From Schaalia georgiae DSM 6843 (GTDB lineage Bacteria > Actinomycetota > Actinomycetes > Actinomycetales > Actinomycetaceae): a stretch of 64,000 nucleotides of DNA. The stretch spans positions 1 to 64,000 of the forward strand of contig NZ_AUBM01000015.1 in the NCBI RefSeq assembly GCF_000429245.1. Direction: 5' to 3'. Each line of letters opens with the position of its first letter. Within the stretch, counting starts at the first letter, position 1. The translations under genes were made by a program, and so were the position numbers. Under the pieces are notes generated by a model. That model worked only from the letters and a program-made list of their open reading frames with translations. It searched no databases and was not told the origin of the DNA. Positions 50,684 through 60,594 of this stretch are shown piece after piece.

Positions 50684-51367
50684 CTAGGCGAGCCCCAGGG
50701 GGGCGATCAGTGCGTCGAGCCGGGGCTCGTTCAACTGGTGGGCCACCAGTCGGCGCACGGCGGGCTTCGCGCAGAACGCGATGCCGACCCCCGCCTCGCG
50801 CATCATGGGAACGTCGTTGGCGCCGTCTCCGATAGCGACGGTCCGCGAAAGGGGGACCGAGCACTGAGCCGCCCACCGGCGCAGGCACGCGGTCTTGACT
50901 TCCGCGGTCACGATCCGGCCCGCGACCCTGCCGGTGAGGACCCCGTCCGACGCCTCCAGGCGGTTCGCCGCGTGGAAGTCGATGCCCAGGGAGCGCGCCA
51001 GGGGCTCGACGACCTCGACGAACCCCCCCGACACCACTCCGAAACGGCCCCCGGCGCGGTGAACAGCGCCGATGAGCTCGCGCGCGCCCCGGGTCACGGT
51101 GACGCGCCCGGCCACACGGGCGCACACGGACAGGGGGAGCCCCGCCAGGGCCGCCACCCGTTGGCGCAGGGAGTGGGCGAAATCGAGCTCGCCGTTCATG
51201 GCCCGCGCCGTGATCCGGGCGACGGCCTCGCGGGCCCCCGCCGCGGCCGCGAGCTCCTCGATGACCTCCTGCTCGATCAGCGTGGAGTCGACGTCGGTGA
51301 CGACCAGGCCGGGGCCCCCGTCCGCGAAGAACTGGGGGAGCCCCGGCCCGGTGGCTGTCGGACTCAC
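50684..51367 (-). CDS. serB: Phosphoserine phosphatase SerB
   Basis: 227 residues, HAD superfamily. [19 protein letters not shown] has the nucleophile/acid Asp pair (DxDxT), FGVVSGGF motif II Ser, and [20 protein letters not shown] motif III/IV. Converts phosphoserine to serine. It is shorter than E. coli SerB because the N-terminal ACT-like part is missing, as in many minimal SerB proteins. GTG 51365-51367 overlaps the glgC stop. Confidence 0.88.
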   Translation of the reverse strand: MSPTATGPGLPQFFADGGPGLVVTDVDSTLIEQEVIEELAAAAGAREAVARITARAMNGELDFAHSLRQRVAALAGLPLSVCARVAGRVTVTRGARELIGAVHRAGGRFGVVSGGFVEVVEPLARSLGIDFHAANRLEASDGVLTGRVAGRIVTAEVKTACLRRWAAQCSVPLSRTVAIGDGANDVPMMREAGVGIAFCAKPAVRRLVAHQLNEPRLDALIAPLGLA

Positions 51368-52602
51368 TTGGTGACGACCGTGCCCTTGGGGACGACGGTG
51401 ATCCCCGACTCGGTGACGGTGAAGCCGCGTTCGCGGTCATGGGCCAAGTCGATGCCCACGATGGCGCCCTCCTCGACGACGACGTTCTTGTCGAGGATCG
51501 TCTTGACGACCTTCGTGTGCCGCCCGATGCGGCAGCCGTTCATGACCACCGAGTCGCTGACCTCCGCCCACGAGTGCACGTACGTCCCCGGGGACAGGAT
51601 CGAGCGCTTGACCGACCCGCCCGAGACGATGACGCCGGGCGAGACGAAGGAGTCGGTGGCGACGCCCACGCGCCCGTCCTCGTCCGCGTAGACGAACTTC
51701 GCCGGTGGCAGGGAGCCGTTGATCAGGGTCATGGTCGGCCAGTCGCGGTTGTACAGGTTGAACACCGGGTGGACGCTGATCAGATCCATGTTCGCCTCGT
51801 AGTAGGCGTCCAGGGTGCCCACGTCGCGCCAGTAGTCGCGGTCGCGGTCGGTGGATCCGGGCACGTCGTTGTCCTGGAAGTCGTAGACGCCGCACTCGCC
51901 GCGCTCCACGAACCACGGGATGATGTTCCCGCCCATGTCGTGCTTGGAGTCGGGGTCCTTCGCGTCCTCGCGCAGGGCGGCCACCAGGTCCTTCGTGGTG
52001 AACACGTAGTTGCCCATGGAGGCCAGCACCTTGGTGGGGTCGTCGGGCAGGCCCTCGGCGTGCTTGGGCTTCTCCAGGAACTTCTTGATCCGTCCGCCCT
52101 CGCCATCGATGACGCCCAGCGCGGGCGCCAGTTCGATGGGCTGGCGGATGCCGGCCACCGTCGCGGGCAGGCCCGAGTCGATGTGGTGCTGGACCATCTG
52201 GGAGAAGTCCATACGGTAGATGTTGTCCGCGCCGATGATGACGATGTACTCGGGCTGCTCGTCGTCGACGATGTTCAGCGACTGGTAGATGGCGTCCGCG
52301 CTGCCCAGGAACCAGTGGGGGCCGCGGCGCTGCTGGGCGGGCACGGGGGCGATGAAGTCGCCCAGCAGAGGGATCGTGTACCAGGTCTTGGTGATGTGGC
52401 GGTCGAGCGAATGGGACTTGTACTGCGTGAGGACAACGGTCTTGAGGTAGCCGGAGTTCACGAGGTTCGACAGCGCGAAGTCGATTAGCCGGAAGTGGCC
52501 GCCGAAGGGGACCGCGGGTTTCGCCCTCACCTCGGTCAGGGGCATGAGCCTCTTCCCCTCGCCGCCCGCCAGGACTATTGCTAGAACGTGGTTTTTCGCC
52601 AT
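51364..52602 (-). CDS. glgC: Glucose-1-phosphate adenylyltransferase
   Basis: 412 residues. Nucleotide-binding [20 protein letters not shown] (~residues 6-25), [19 protein letters not shown] and [13 protein letters not shown], plus a C-terminal left-handed beta-helix (hexapeptide-like) region. Makes ADP-glucose, the glycogen precursor, under allosteric control. GAGGTGG precedes ATG 52600-52602. Divergent from glgA across a 167 bp regulatory gap, as in mycobacteria. Confidence 0.94.
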   Translation of the reverse strand: MAKNHVLAIVLAGGEGKRLMPLTEVRAKPAVPFGGHFRLIDFALSNLVNSGYLKTVVLTQYKSHSLDRHITKTWYTIPLLGDFIAPVPAQQRRGPHWFLGSADAIYQSLNIVDDEQPEYIVIIGADNIYRMDFSQMVQHHIDSGLPATVAGIRQPIELAPALGVIDGEGGRIKKFLEKPKHAEGLPDDPTKVLASMGNYVFTTKDLVAALREDAKDPDSKHDMGGNIIPWFVERGECGVYDFQDNDVPGSTDRDRDYWRDVGTLDAYYEANMDLISVHPVFNLYNRDWPTMTLINGSLPPAKFVYADEDGRVGVATDSFVSPGVIVSGGSVKRSILSPGTYVHSWAEVSDSVVMNGCRIGRHTKVVKTILDKNVVVEEGAIVGIDLAHDRERGFTVTESGITVVPKGTVVTK

Positions 52603-52769
52603 GTGGCCACCTCTATGTCGGTTGATACGGAGCCCCTTTGCATCCGTGGGGGTTCTCACATGGTAGTACACGATGTGAAGCTGTGTGCTTCTATCTCAAA
52701 ATGCGCCGTTCCGCTTTTCGATTCGGTAGTCTGGCCTCACCACTGTGGTCACCGCCGGAAGGACATGCC

Positions 52770-53993
52770 ATGCGCGTCGATCTGCTCACCCGCGAATACC
52801 CACCCCACGTGTACGGCGGAGCCGGCGTGCACGTGCTCGAATTGGCCAAGGTGCTGCGCCCGCTCGTGGACGACCTGCGCGTCCACGCGTTCGACGGCCC
52901 CCGCCAGCCCGGCACCGACGGCGCCGACCCGGGCGTGACCGGTTTCGACAACCTGCCCCAGCTGGAGGGCGCGAACCCGGCCCTGGCGACGCTGGGGGTC
53001 GACTTGCAGATCGCGTCCGCGTGCACGGGGGCGGACCTGGTCCACTCGCACACCTGGTACGCGAACTTCGCGGGGCACGTCGCATCACTGCTGGGCGGTA
53101 TCCCGCACGTCGTCTCGGCCCACTCGCTGGAGCCGCTGCGCCCGTGGAAGGCCGAGCAGTTGGGCGGGGGGTACCGCCTTTCGTCCTTCGTCGAGAAGAC
53201 GGCGTACGAGTCCGCCGCCGCCATCGTCGCAGTCTCCCGGGGTATGCGCGAGGACATCCTGCGCTGCTACCCGCGCGTCGAGCCCGATAGCGTCCACGTC
53301 ATCCACAACGGCATCGACCTGTCGAAGTGGCACGCCCCGGTGGGGCCGCAGGGCGAGGAGCTCCAGGCGCGCGTCCTGGCCGAGCACGGCATTGACCCGT
53401 CCAAGCGCACCGTCGTCTTCGTCGGCCGCATCACCCGTCAGAAGGGGCTGCCCTACTTCCTGCGGGCGGCGCGCGAACTGCCCGACGACGTGCAGCTCGT
53501 CCTGTGCGCGGGCGCCCCCGACACGAAGGAGATCGCGGCCGAGGTCGACGGCCTGGTCGCCGAGCTCAAGGAGAAGCGCTCTGGAGTGGTCCTCATTACG
53601 GAGATGCTGCCCCAACCCGAGGTCGCCGCGATCCTGGACGCCGCCGACGTGTTCATCACGCCGTCCGTCTACGAGCCCCTCGGCATCGTCAACCTCGAGG
53701 CCATGGCACTGGGCCTGCCCGTCGTGGGCACTGCGACCGGCGGGATCCCGGACGTCATCGTCGACGGCGAGACCGGGTACCTGGTGCCCATCGACCAGAA
53801 GACCGACGGGACTGGGACGCCGCTGGACCCGGAGGCCTTCGAGCAGGCGATGGCCGAGCGCCTCATCAAGGTCCTCGACGACCCGGCGATGGCGCGCCGC
53901 ATGGGCCAGGCGGGCCTCGAGCGGGCGAGGAGCCATTTCTCCTGGGAGGCCATCGGCGCGAAGACCGTGGAGCTCTACAAGAGGCTGGTCTAG
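52770..53993 (+). CDS. glgA: ADP-glucose-dependent glycosyltransferase GlgA/GlgM
   Basis: 407 residues, GT5/GT4-like GT-B fold. LTREYPPHVYGGAGVHVLEL (glycine-rich GGAG loop) opens the acceptor half; VGRITRQKGLPYFLRA and PSVYEPLGIVNLEAMALGLP form the ADP-glucose half. In mycobacteria this ortholog group (Rv1212c) makes maltose 1-phosphate and is called GlgM; classical glycogen synthase activity is also possible. AAGGA lies 6 nt before ATG 52770. Confidence 0.9.
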   Translation: MRVDLLTREYPPHVYGGAGVHVLELAKVLRPLVDDLRVHAFDGPRQPGTDGADPGVTGFDNLPQLEGANPALATLGVDLQIASACTGADLVHSHTWYANFAGHVASLLGGIPHVVSAHSLEPLRPWKAEQLGGGYRLSSFVEKTAYESAAAIVAVSRGMREDILRCYPRVEPDSVHVIHNGIDLSKWHAPVGPQGEELQARVLAEHGIDPSKRTVVFVGRITRQKGLPYFLRAARELPDDVQLVLCAGAPDTKEIAAEVDGLVAELKEKRSGVVLITEMLPQPEVAAILDAADVFITPSVYEPLGIVNLEAMALGLPVVGTATGGIPDVIVDGETGYLVPIDQKTDGTGTPLDPEAFEQAMAERLIKVLDDPAMARRMGQAGLERARSHFSWEAIGAKTVELYKRLV

Positions 53994-54002
53994 GCTTACG
54001 AC
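53991..54002 (+). promoter_or_regulatory. -10 element of possible leaderless ABC-ATPase transcript
   Basis: TAGGCT (53991-53996), formed by the glgA stop codon and following bases, then 6 nt to ATG 54003. Confidence 0.35.
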
Positions 54003-54797
54003 ATGACCGACGTCCTATCGTTTGACCGTGCAACAGTAGTCCGTGGGGAGCGCCGGATCCTCGAGGACGTGACCTGGCAGACCCGTGACGGCGAGCACTG
54101 GGTGGTCCTGGGTCCCAATGGTGCGGGCAAGACTACCCTGGTGCGGGCCGCTTGCGCCCGCGTCGCGCTCACCTCCGGGTCCATCGCCCTCGGCGGGGCC
54201 CCCGTCGACCGGATCGACCCCGCCGAGCTCGGGACGCGGATCAGCCTCGCTTCGTCGGCGGTCGCGTCGAGGATCCGCGGCGCTCAGAGCGCCTTCGACA
54301 CGGTCCGCTCCGCCGCGTGGGGCGTCCACGTCGCCCACCACGAGCACTACGAGGGCCAGGACGAGGAGAGGGCCCGCGATCTGATGGCGGCTTTCGGGGT
54401 CTCGCACCTGGCGGACCACCCCTTCGGCTCCCTGTCGGAGGGCGAGGCCCAGCGCGTGCAACTCGCCCGCGCCCTGATGAGCGACCCGGAGGTACTCATC
54501 CTCGACGAGCCGACTGCCGGCCTCGATCTGGGCGCCCGCGAGACGCTGGTGTCGGCCCTCGACGAGATCATCGCGGGCAAGCGCTCCCCGCAGGTCGTCC
54601 TGGTCACCCACCAGATCGAGGAGATCCCCACCGGCATCACGCATTGCGCGGTGATGCGCGGTGGTGCGATGATCGCGCAGGGGTCCATCGCCGACACGCT
54701 GACGGGCGTCGTCCTGTCCGAGGCGTTCTCCCTGCCGCTGCTGGCTGGAATGGCGGACGGGCGATGGTGGGCCAGGGCCGCCTCGCCCCAGGACTGA
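54003..54797 (+). CDS. ABC transporter ATP-binding protein
   Basis: 264 residues. Walker A GPNGAGKTTLVRAA, signature GSLSEGEAQRVQLARAL (LSEGE in place of the usual LSGGQ), Walker B VLILDEPTAGLD and H-loop VTHQIEEIP. The substrate group is unknown and no permease gene is adjacent; such solitary ATPases resemble the iron/metal or molybdate (ModF-like) type. Starts 9 bp after glgA, and is followed by NfeD with a 22 bp gap. Confidence 0.85.
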   Translation: MTDVLSFDRATVVRGERRILEDVTWQTRDGEHWVVLGPNGAGKTTLVRAACARVALTSGSIALGGAPVDRIDPAELGTRISLASSAVASRIRGAQSAFDTVRSAAWGVHVAHHEHYEGQDEERARDLMAAFGVSHLADHPFGSLSEGEAQRVQLARALMSDPEVLILDEPTAGLDLGARETLVSALDEIIAGKRSPQVVLVTHQIEEIPTGITHCAVMRGGAMIAQGSIADTLTGVVLSEAFSLPLLAGMADGRWWARAASPQD

Positions 54798-54819
54798 ATA
54801 CGAATCAGGAGGGATAGTC

Positions 54820-55257
54820 ATGGATCCGGTATGGCTCTGGGTGGTCGTCGCAGTGGCCTGCGGCATCATCGAGGTGCTCTCCGTCAGCTTCGTGTTCCTC
54901 ATGCTCGGCGTGGGGGCGCTGGCCGGGGCGGTCGTCGCCGCTGCGGGCGGCGGCGCCTACCCTCAGGTCGGCGTTTTCGCAGTCGTGTCAGTCGTGCTGC
55001 TCATGGCCGTTCGCCCCTTCCTCAAGGGCCGCCTGTACCAGTCCACTCCGGACGTGCGTACCAACACGGACGCCCTCGTCGGAGCGGGCGGGTACGCCCT
55101 GTCCACGATCACTGTCCGAGACGGGCGCGCCCGCTTGCGGGGCGCGGAGTGGAGCGCGCGGAGCCAGGCGGGCACGATCCCGGAGGGCGCCCCAGTCGTC
55201 ATCATCGGAATCGATGGCGCCACAGCCATCGTCGCGCCCTCAACGGAACCCTACTGA
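54820..55257 (+). CDS. NfeD-like membrane protein
   Basis: 145 residues. Two or three membrane helices (WLWVVVAVACGIIEVLSV and LGVGALAGAVVAAAGG) precede an OB-fold soluble domain (LVGAGGYALSTITVRDGRAR, EGAPVVIIGIDGATAIV), the NfeD C-terminal domain. It occurs next to an SPFH protein, its usual partner, and probably supports SPFH assembly in the membrane. AGGAGG precedes ATG 54820. Confidence 0.85.
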   Translation: MDPVWLWVVVAVACGIIEVLSVSFVFLMLGVGALAGAVVAAAGGGAYPQVGVFAVVSVVLLMAVRPFLKGRLYQSTPDVRTNTDALVGAGGYALSTITVRDGRARLRGAEWSARSQAGTIPEGAPVVIIGIDGATAIVAPSTEPY

Positions 55258-55273
55258 AAGGAAGAAAGGCACA

Positions 55274-56221
55274 ATGTCATACGGTTTGCCGATAACGGCA
55301 TTCATTCTGGTACTGCTTTTCATATTAATCGTCATCACCCTGGTCCGCTCCGTGCGGATCGTCCCCCAGTCCCAGGCCTACGTCATCGAGCGCCTCGGGC
55401 GCTTCCAAGCAGTGCTCTACGGCGGCTTCCACGTACTGGTGCCCTTCGTCGACCGGGTGGCCTCGCGCATCGACCTGCGTGAGCAAGTGGCCAACTTCCC
55501 ACCGCAGTCGGTCATCACCGCCGACCAGGCGATGGTCTCCATCGACTCGGTCATCTACTACCAGATCACTGACCCGCGCAACGCCACCTACGAGGTCGCG
55601 AACTTCATCCAGGCCATCGAGCAGCTCACCGCCACCACGCTGCGCAACCTGATCGGCTCCCTGGACCTGGAGCAGACCCAGACCAGCCGCGACTCCATCA
55701 ACAAGCAGCTGCGCGGCGTCCTCGACGAGGCGACGGGCACGTGGGGCATCCGCGTCACCCGCGTGGAGCTGAAGTCCATCGAGCCGCCGCCGCGGGTGCT
55801 GGCCGCCATGGAGCAGCAGATCACTGCTGAGCGCACCAAGCGCGCCACCATTCTCTCCGCCGAGGCCGAGAGGGAGGCGCAGATCAAGCGCGCCGAGGGC
55901 GCCAAGCAGGCCGCCGTCCTGGCTGCCTCCGCCCAGCAGGAGGCGCAGGTCCTGCAGGCCCGCGGCGACAAGGACGCCCAGATCCTGCGGGCCGAGGGCT
56001 CCCGGCAGTCCCAGATCCTGCGCGCCCAGGGCGAGGCGGAGGCCATCACCACGGTCTTCGCCGCCATCAATACCGGCGGGGCCAGCCCTGCGCTGCTCTC
56101 CTACAAGTACCTGGAGATGCTGCCGAAGATCGCCGACGGCCAGGCCTCGAAGGTGTGGGTGCTCCCCTCCGACCTCACGGGGGCCCTCGACGCCATTTCG
56201 AAGGGCTTCAGCGGCAGGTAG
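55274..56221 (+). CDS. SPFH/Band 7 (stomatin-like) protein
   Basis: 315 residues. One N-terminal membrane helix (TAFILVLLFILIVITLV) is followed by an SPFH domain (~25-190; QSQAYVIERLGRFQAVLYGG, QVANFPPQSVITADQAMVSI). A coiled-coil rich in Glu/Ala/Gln/Arg (about 195-260) and a terminal APASSL-like region follow. It forms membrane oligomers with NfeD. GAAAGGAAGAAAGG precedes ATG 55274. Belongs to the slipin/HflK-C group; cellular client unknown. Confidence 0.9.
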   Translation: MSYGLPITAFILVLLFILIVITLVRSVRIVPQSQAYVIERLGRFQAVLYGGFHVLVPFVDRVASRIDLREQVANFPPQSVITADQAMVSIDSVIYYQITDPRNATYEVANFIQAIEQLTATTLRNLIGSLDLEQTQTSRDSINKQLRGVLDEATGTWGIRVTRVELKSIEPPPRVLAAMEQQITAERTKRATILSAEAEREAQIKRAEGAKQAAVLAASAQQEAQVLQARGDKDAQILRAEGSRQSQILRAQGEAEAITTVFAAINTGGASPALLSYKYLEMLPKIADGQASKVWVLPSDLTGALDAISKGFSGR

Positions 56222-56299
56222 CCGGAGTAGACTGGGCGGGGGCGGCCGTGTGCGCGGCTCCCGCCCAGTCGTATCCGCCCGCCATCGGACAGGAGCAGC

Positions 56300-57637
56300 G
56301 TGGACCGCTCACAAGAACACGTCCTGCAGGAAGTCGCCGAGAAGGACATCCGCTTCATCCGGCTCTGGTTCACGGATGTGGCGGGCGTGCTCAAATCCGT
56401 GTCCATCGACCCGGGCGAGCTCGAGGACGCCTTCCACGAGGGAATCGGTTTCGACGGCTCCGCGGTACAGGGCCTGACCCGCGTCTGCGAGTCGGACATG
56501 CTGCTGCGCCCCGACGCCTCGACCTTCCAGCTGCTCCCCTCGGTGGGGGGCGACGACGACCGCGTGGCCCGCATGTTCTGCGACGTGCACACGCCCGACG
56601 GGAGGCAGGCCGCCTCGGACCCCCGCGGGGTGCTGGCCCGGCAGGTGGCGCGCGCCCAGGAGCTCGGCTTCACGGTGATGGTCCACCCGGAGATCGAGTT
56701 CTACCTGCTGCGCCAGCCGGTGTCCGTCGAGCGCATGGTGCCCGTCGACAACGCCGGGTACTTCGACCACGTCGTGCGGGGCACGTCGAACAACTTCCGC
56801 CGCCGCGCCGTGCGCATCCTGGAGGACATGGGCATTCCCGTGGAGTTCAGCCACCACGAGGGCGGCCCGGGGCAGAACGAGATCGACCTGCGCGCCGTCG
56901 ACCCCGTGCGCGCCGCCGACAACATCATGACGGCCAGGACCATTATCGAGGAGGTCGCGTTGGGGGAGGACCTCATGGCGACCTTCATGCCCAAGCCGTT
57001 CATCGACCACCCCGGCTCCGGGATGCACACCCACCTGTCCCTCTTCGAGGGGGACGAGAACGCCTTCCACGCGCCGACTGGCCGCTACCAGCTGTCGGAG
57101 ACGGGACGGCGGTTCATCGCGGGCCTGCTGGCCCACGCGGGCGAGATCGCGGCGATCACCAACCAGCACGTGAACTCCTACAAGCGCCTGTGGGGCGGGG
57201 GCGAGGCGCCCTCCTACGTGTGCTGGGGGCACTTGAACCGCTCGGCGCTGGTCCGCGTCCCCCTCTACAAACCCAACAAGCGCAGGGCCGCGCGCATCGA
57301 GTACCGCGCCCCCGACCCCAGCGCGAACCCCTACCTGGCACTGGCGTGCCTCATCGCCGCCGGCCTGGACGGGATCGCCAAGCGCATGGAGCTGGCCCCG
57401 GAGGCGGAGGACAACGTGTGGGACCTGTCGGACCGGGAGCGGCAGGTAATGGGCATCCACGCGCTGCCGGATTCCTTGTCCCAGGCCGTCGCCGCCATGC
57501 GCTCCTCCGAGCTGGTGGCCGCAGCACTGGGCGAGGAGGTCTTCGACTTCGTGATCCGCAACAAGCTCAATGAGTGGCGCGAGTACCGGCGCCAGATCAC
57601 CGTCCAGGAGCTGCGGCAGTTCCTCAAGGTCCACTGA
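56300..57637 (+). CDS. glnA2: Glutamine synthetase, GlnA2 type
   Basis: 445 residues, GS family I. N-terminal KDIRFIRLWFTDVAGVLKS and GIGFDGSAVQG, metal ligands VHPEIEFYLL and FSHHEGGPGQNEIDLRAVD, FMPKPFIDHPGSGMHTHLSL (ATP His), NSYKRLWGGGEAPSYVCWG and RIEYRAPDPSANPYLAL (Arg, Glu). The site where other GSI enzymes have the adenylylated Tyr (NLYDLP) reads NVWDLS, with Trp, as is common for GlnA2. GTG 56300 follows GGAGC. Overlaps glnE by 1 bp, as mycobacterial glnA2-glnE are adjacent. Confidence 0.93.
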   Translation: MDRSQEHVLQEVAEKDIRFIRLWFTDVAGVLKSVSIDPGELEDAFHEGIGFDGSAVQGLTRVCESDMLLRPDASTFQLLPSVGGDDDRVARMFCDVHTPDGRQAASDPRGVLARQVARAQELGFTVMVHPEIEFYLLRQPVSVERMVPVDNAGYFDHVVRGTSNNFRRRAVRILEDMGIPVEFSHHEGGPGQNEIDLRAVDPVRAADNIMTARTIIEEVALGEDLMATFMPKPFIDHPGSGMHTHLSLFEGDENAFHAPTGRYQLSETGRRFIAGLLAHAGEIAAITNQHVNSYKRLWGGGEAPSYVCWGHLNRSALVRVPLYKPNKRRAARIEYRAPDPSANPYLALACLIAAGLDGIAKRMELAPEAEDNVWDLSDRERQVMGIHALPDSLSQAVAAMRSSELVAAALGEEVFDFVIRNKLNEWREYRRQITVQELRQFLKVH

Positions 57638-60594
57638 TGCCGCTGACGGGGGCGCACCTGCGCCGGCTCGGAGTGCGGGACCCGGAGCGGGCCTCGGCGC
57701 TCCTGGCGGGCCTGCCGGGCCCGGAGGGCGCGTGGGCCCGGGGCGCGAGGCGGTGCGCGGACCCCGACCAGATGCTGCTCCTGGCCACGCGCCTTTTCGA
57801 GGCCGCCCCCGCCGCCGTCGCCGATGCGGCCGCCGGGGCGGACGGGCGCCTGGTGCGCCTGTGCGCGGTGCTGGGCGCCTCGGCGTGGCTAGGGGAGTAC
57901 CTGATCGCGCGCCCGGGCGCCCTGGGCGCTTTGTGGGAGCCCGCCCGCGACGCGCGCGCCGAAGTGCTCGGTGCCGTCGGGGCGCATTCCGTGGGCCCGG
58001 TCGCGGGGCGCCTCGTCGCCGCTGAGGGCACGGGAGCCGACGACCTGCGCAGGGCGTACAGGCGCGTCCAGCTGGGCATCGCGGCCGACGATCTGACCAG
58101 CGAGGACGCCCCCGCCGCCGTGCCCGGGGTGGGGCGCAGGCTGGCCGAACTGGCCGACGCCTCGTTGGAGGCGGCGCTCGCCCTGGCCAGGCGGGACGCG
58201 GACCCGGGCGCTGAGGTGCCCCTCGCCGTCATCGCAATGGGCAAGACGGGCGCCCAGGAGCTCAACTACATTTCCGACGTGGATGTAGTCTACGCCACAG
58301 AGGCCACCGACTGTCTGACGGAGCAGGAGGCCGCCTCCCGTGCGGCCAGGCTCGCGTCCCTGGCGGCGGCGGCCTGCTCGGGCCCCGGCGCCGAGGCCCC
58401 CCTGTGGACGGTGGACGCGAACCTGCGGCCCGAAGGGCGCGACGGGGCACTGGTGCGCACCATCGACTCCTATGTGGCGTACTGGCGCAAATGGGCGCAG
58501 ACCTGGGAGTTCCAAGCGCTCCTCAAAGCGCGGGCAGCAGCCGGGGACACGGATCTGGGGCGCCGTTTCGAGGAGGCGGCCGCCCCCTTCGTGTGGTCGG
58601 CGGCCACGCGCGACGGCTTCGTCGACGCAGCGCGCCGGATGCGCACCCGCGTGGAGGAGTCCGTGAGGGGGGCCAGGGCCGACCAGGAGATCAAACTCGG
58701 ACGCGGGGGCCTGCGCGACGTGGAGTTCACCGTGCAGCTGCTCCAACTGGTCCACGGGCGCACCGACGGGGCCCTGCGGGTGCGGGGCACCACCGAGGCC
58801 ATCGGCGCGCTCGCGCGGGGAGGGTACATCGGGCGCGCGGATGCCGCCGAGCTCTGCGACTGCTACGCCTTCCTGCGCGCCGTCGAGCACCGCGCCCAAC
58901 TGCCCAGGATGCGCCGCACGCACCTGGTCCCCGTGCGCGAGGCGGAGCTGCGTGCGCTCGGCCGCGCCCTCGACCCCGGCCGGTGGCCCGGCGCCCAGGG
59001 GATCGGCGAGGAGATCGCCCGCGTGCGCTCGCGTGTGCGCGCCCTCCACGAGGACGTGTTCTACCGCCCGATCGTGGCGGCCACCGCGGGGCTGAGCGCC
59101 CGGGACGCGGTTCTGGGGGACGAGGGCGCGCGCGACCGCCTCGCCGCCATCGGCTACGCGGCACCGGCGGCCGCCCTGTCCCACATCGGGGCGCTCACGA
59201 AGGGGACCAGCAGGCGCGCCACGATCCAACGGCACCTGCTGCCCGTGCTCATCTCGTGGCTTGCCGACGGCGCGGACCCGGACATGGGGCTGCTGAACTT
59301 CCGGGCCCTGTCGGAACAGATCGGGGACTCCCACTGGTACCTCGCGCTGTTGCGCGACTCCGGGGCCGCGGCCTCGCGCCTCATGTCGATGCTGCCCAAC
59401 TCCCGGTGGATCGCTGAAGCACTGTCCACCCGGCCCGAGGCAGTGGCCTGGCTGGACGACGACGCGGAACTGGAGGCCCGTCCCCGCGGCGCCCTCGTCA
59501 AGGAGACCCTGGCGCTGGTGGAACGGCACCCGGGAGCCGAGGAGGCGGCCGACAGGGTGCGGGCCGTGCGCTCCCGCGAGCTCACGCGCGCCGCGGCCGC
59601 CCAACTGGTGGGGGGCGTGGACCCCGCCTCCAGTGCCGTGTCGGACGCCACGGACGCCGCGCTGCTGGGCGCCCTGCGCATCGCCGAGAGAGACGAGGAG
59701 GAACGGTGGGGGAGGGCACGAGCCCACGTGCTCCTGGTCGCCATGGGCCGCTACGGGGGGCGGGAGTCCTCCTTCGCCTCCGATGCGGACGTCGTCGCCG
59801 TCCACCGGGCCGCTCCCGGGGCCAACGAGGAGGAGGCTGCGGCCTCGGCCCTGGCCGTGGTCGGGCGCGTGCGGGAATTGCTGGGGGCGCCGGGTCCCCA
59901 GATGGGCGTCTCCGTGGACCTGGGGCTGCGCCCCGAGGGCAGGAACGGCCCGATGAGCCGGTCCCTGGGCGCTTACGCCGACTACTTCTGCTCGTGGTCG
60001 TCCCCGTGGGAGCGCCAGGCGCTGTTGCGCGCCAGGCCGATCGGCTCCGGCCCCCTGGCCGACGCCTACCTGGAGGTCATCGACCCGGTCCGCTACGGTC
60101 CCGCGCCCGACGGTGCGGCGCTGCGCGAAATCCGCCTCCTCAAGGCCCGCATGGAGGCCGAGCGCCTCCCCAGGGGGGCGGACCCCGCCCTTCACGTCAA
60201 ACTGGGGCCGGGCGGCCTCGCCGACGTGGAGTGGACCATCCAACTCCTCCAACTGCGCCACGCGCGCGACTGCACCGCCCTTAGGGTCACGGGCACGCGC
60301 GCGGCCATCGGCGCGGCCCACGACGCCGGGCTGCTCAGCGACGAGGACGCCGACACCCTGCTCGGGGCGTGGGAGCTGGCGTCACGGATCCGGGCGGGCA
60401 ACGCGCTGGCCTCGGGGAGGATGACGGGGGACAAACTCGATATCCTGGGACGCGACGCCAGGGACCTGGCCCCCCTGGCCCGCATCCTCGGGTACCCGAG
60501 CGGTAGCGAGGGCGCCCTTGAGGAGCGGTGGCGCCAGGGCGCCCGCCGCGCCCGCGCAGTGATGGAACACGTTTTCTGGGAGTCGGATTCATGA
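57637..60594 (+). CDS. glnE: Bifunctional glutamine-synthetase adenylyltransferase GlnE
   Basis: 985 residues. Two nucleotidyltransferase domains: GKTGAQELNYISDVDVVY (deadenylylation half, ~residues 205-222) and GRYGGRESSFASDADVVAVH (adenylylation half, ~705-724). Each carries the paired Asp of the fold and is followed by a helical domain (EIKLGRGGLRDVEFTVQLL and HVKLGPGGLADVEWTIQLL). Regulates GSI enzymes by adding or removing AMP on Tyr. Its neighbour GlnA2 lacks that Tyr, so the true target is probably another GlnA outside the window. ATG 57637 overlaps the glnA2 stop. Confidence 0.93.
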   Translation: MPLTGAHLRRLGVRDPERASALLAGLPGPEGAWARGARRCADPDQMLLLATRLFEAAPAAVADAAAGADGRLVRLCAVLGASAWLGEYLIARPGALGALWEPARDARAEVLGAVGAHSVGPVAGRLVAAEGTGADDLRRAYRRVQLGIAADDLTSEDAPAAVPGVGRRLAELADASLEAALALARRDADPGAEVPLAVIAMGKTGAQELNYISDVDVVYATEATDCLTEQEAASRAARLASLAAAACSGPGAEAPLWTVDANLRPEGRDGALVRTIDSYVAYWRKWAQTWEFQALLKARAAAGDTDLGRRFEEAAAPFVWSAATRDGFVDAARRMRTRVEESVRGARADQEIKLGRGGLRDVEFTVQLLQLVHGRTDGALRVRGTTEAIGALARGGYIGRADAAELCDCYAFLRAVEHRAQLPRMRRTHLVPVREAELRALGRALDPGRWPGAQGIGEEIARVRSRVRALHEDVFYRPIVAATAGLSARDAVLGDEGARDRLAAIGYAAPAAALSHIGALTKGTSRRATIQRHLLPVLISWLADGADPDMGLLNFRALSEQIGDSHWYLALLRDSGAAASRLMSMLPNSRWIAEALSTRPEAVAWLDDDAELEARPRGALVKETLALVERHPGAEEAADRVRAVRSRELTRAAAAQLVGGVDPASSAVSDATDAALLGALRIAERDEEERWGRARAHVLLVAMGRYGGRESSFASDADVVAVHRAAPGANEEEAAASALAVVGRVRELLGAPGPQMGVSVDLGLRPEGRNGPMSRSLGAYADYFCSWSSPWERQALLRARPIGSGPLADAYLEVIDPVRYGPAPDGAALREIRLLKARMEAERLPRGADPALHVKLGPGGLADVEWTIQLLQLRHARDCTALRVTGTRAAIGAAHDAGLLSDEDADTLLGAWELASRIRAGNALASGRMTGDKLDILGRDARDLAPLARILGYPSGSEGALEERWRQGARRARAVMEHVFWESDS

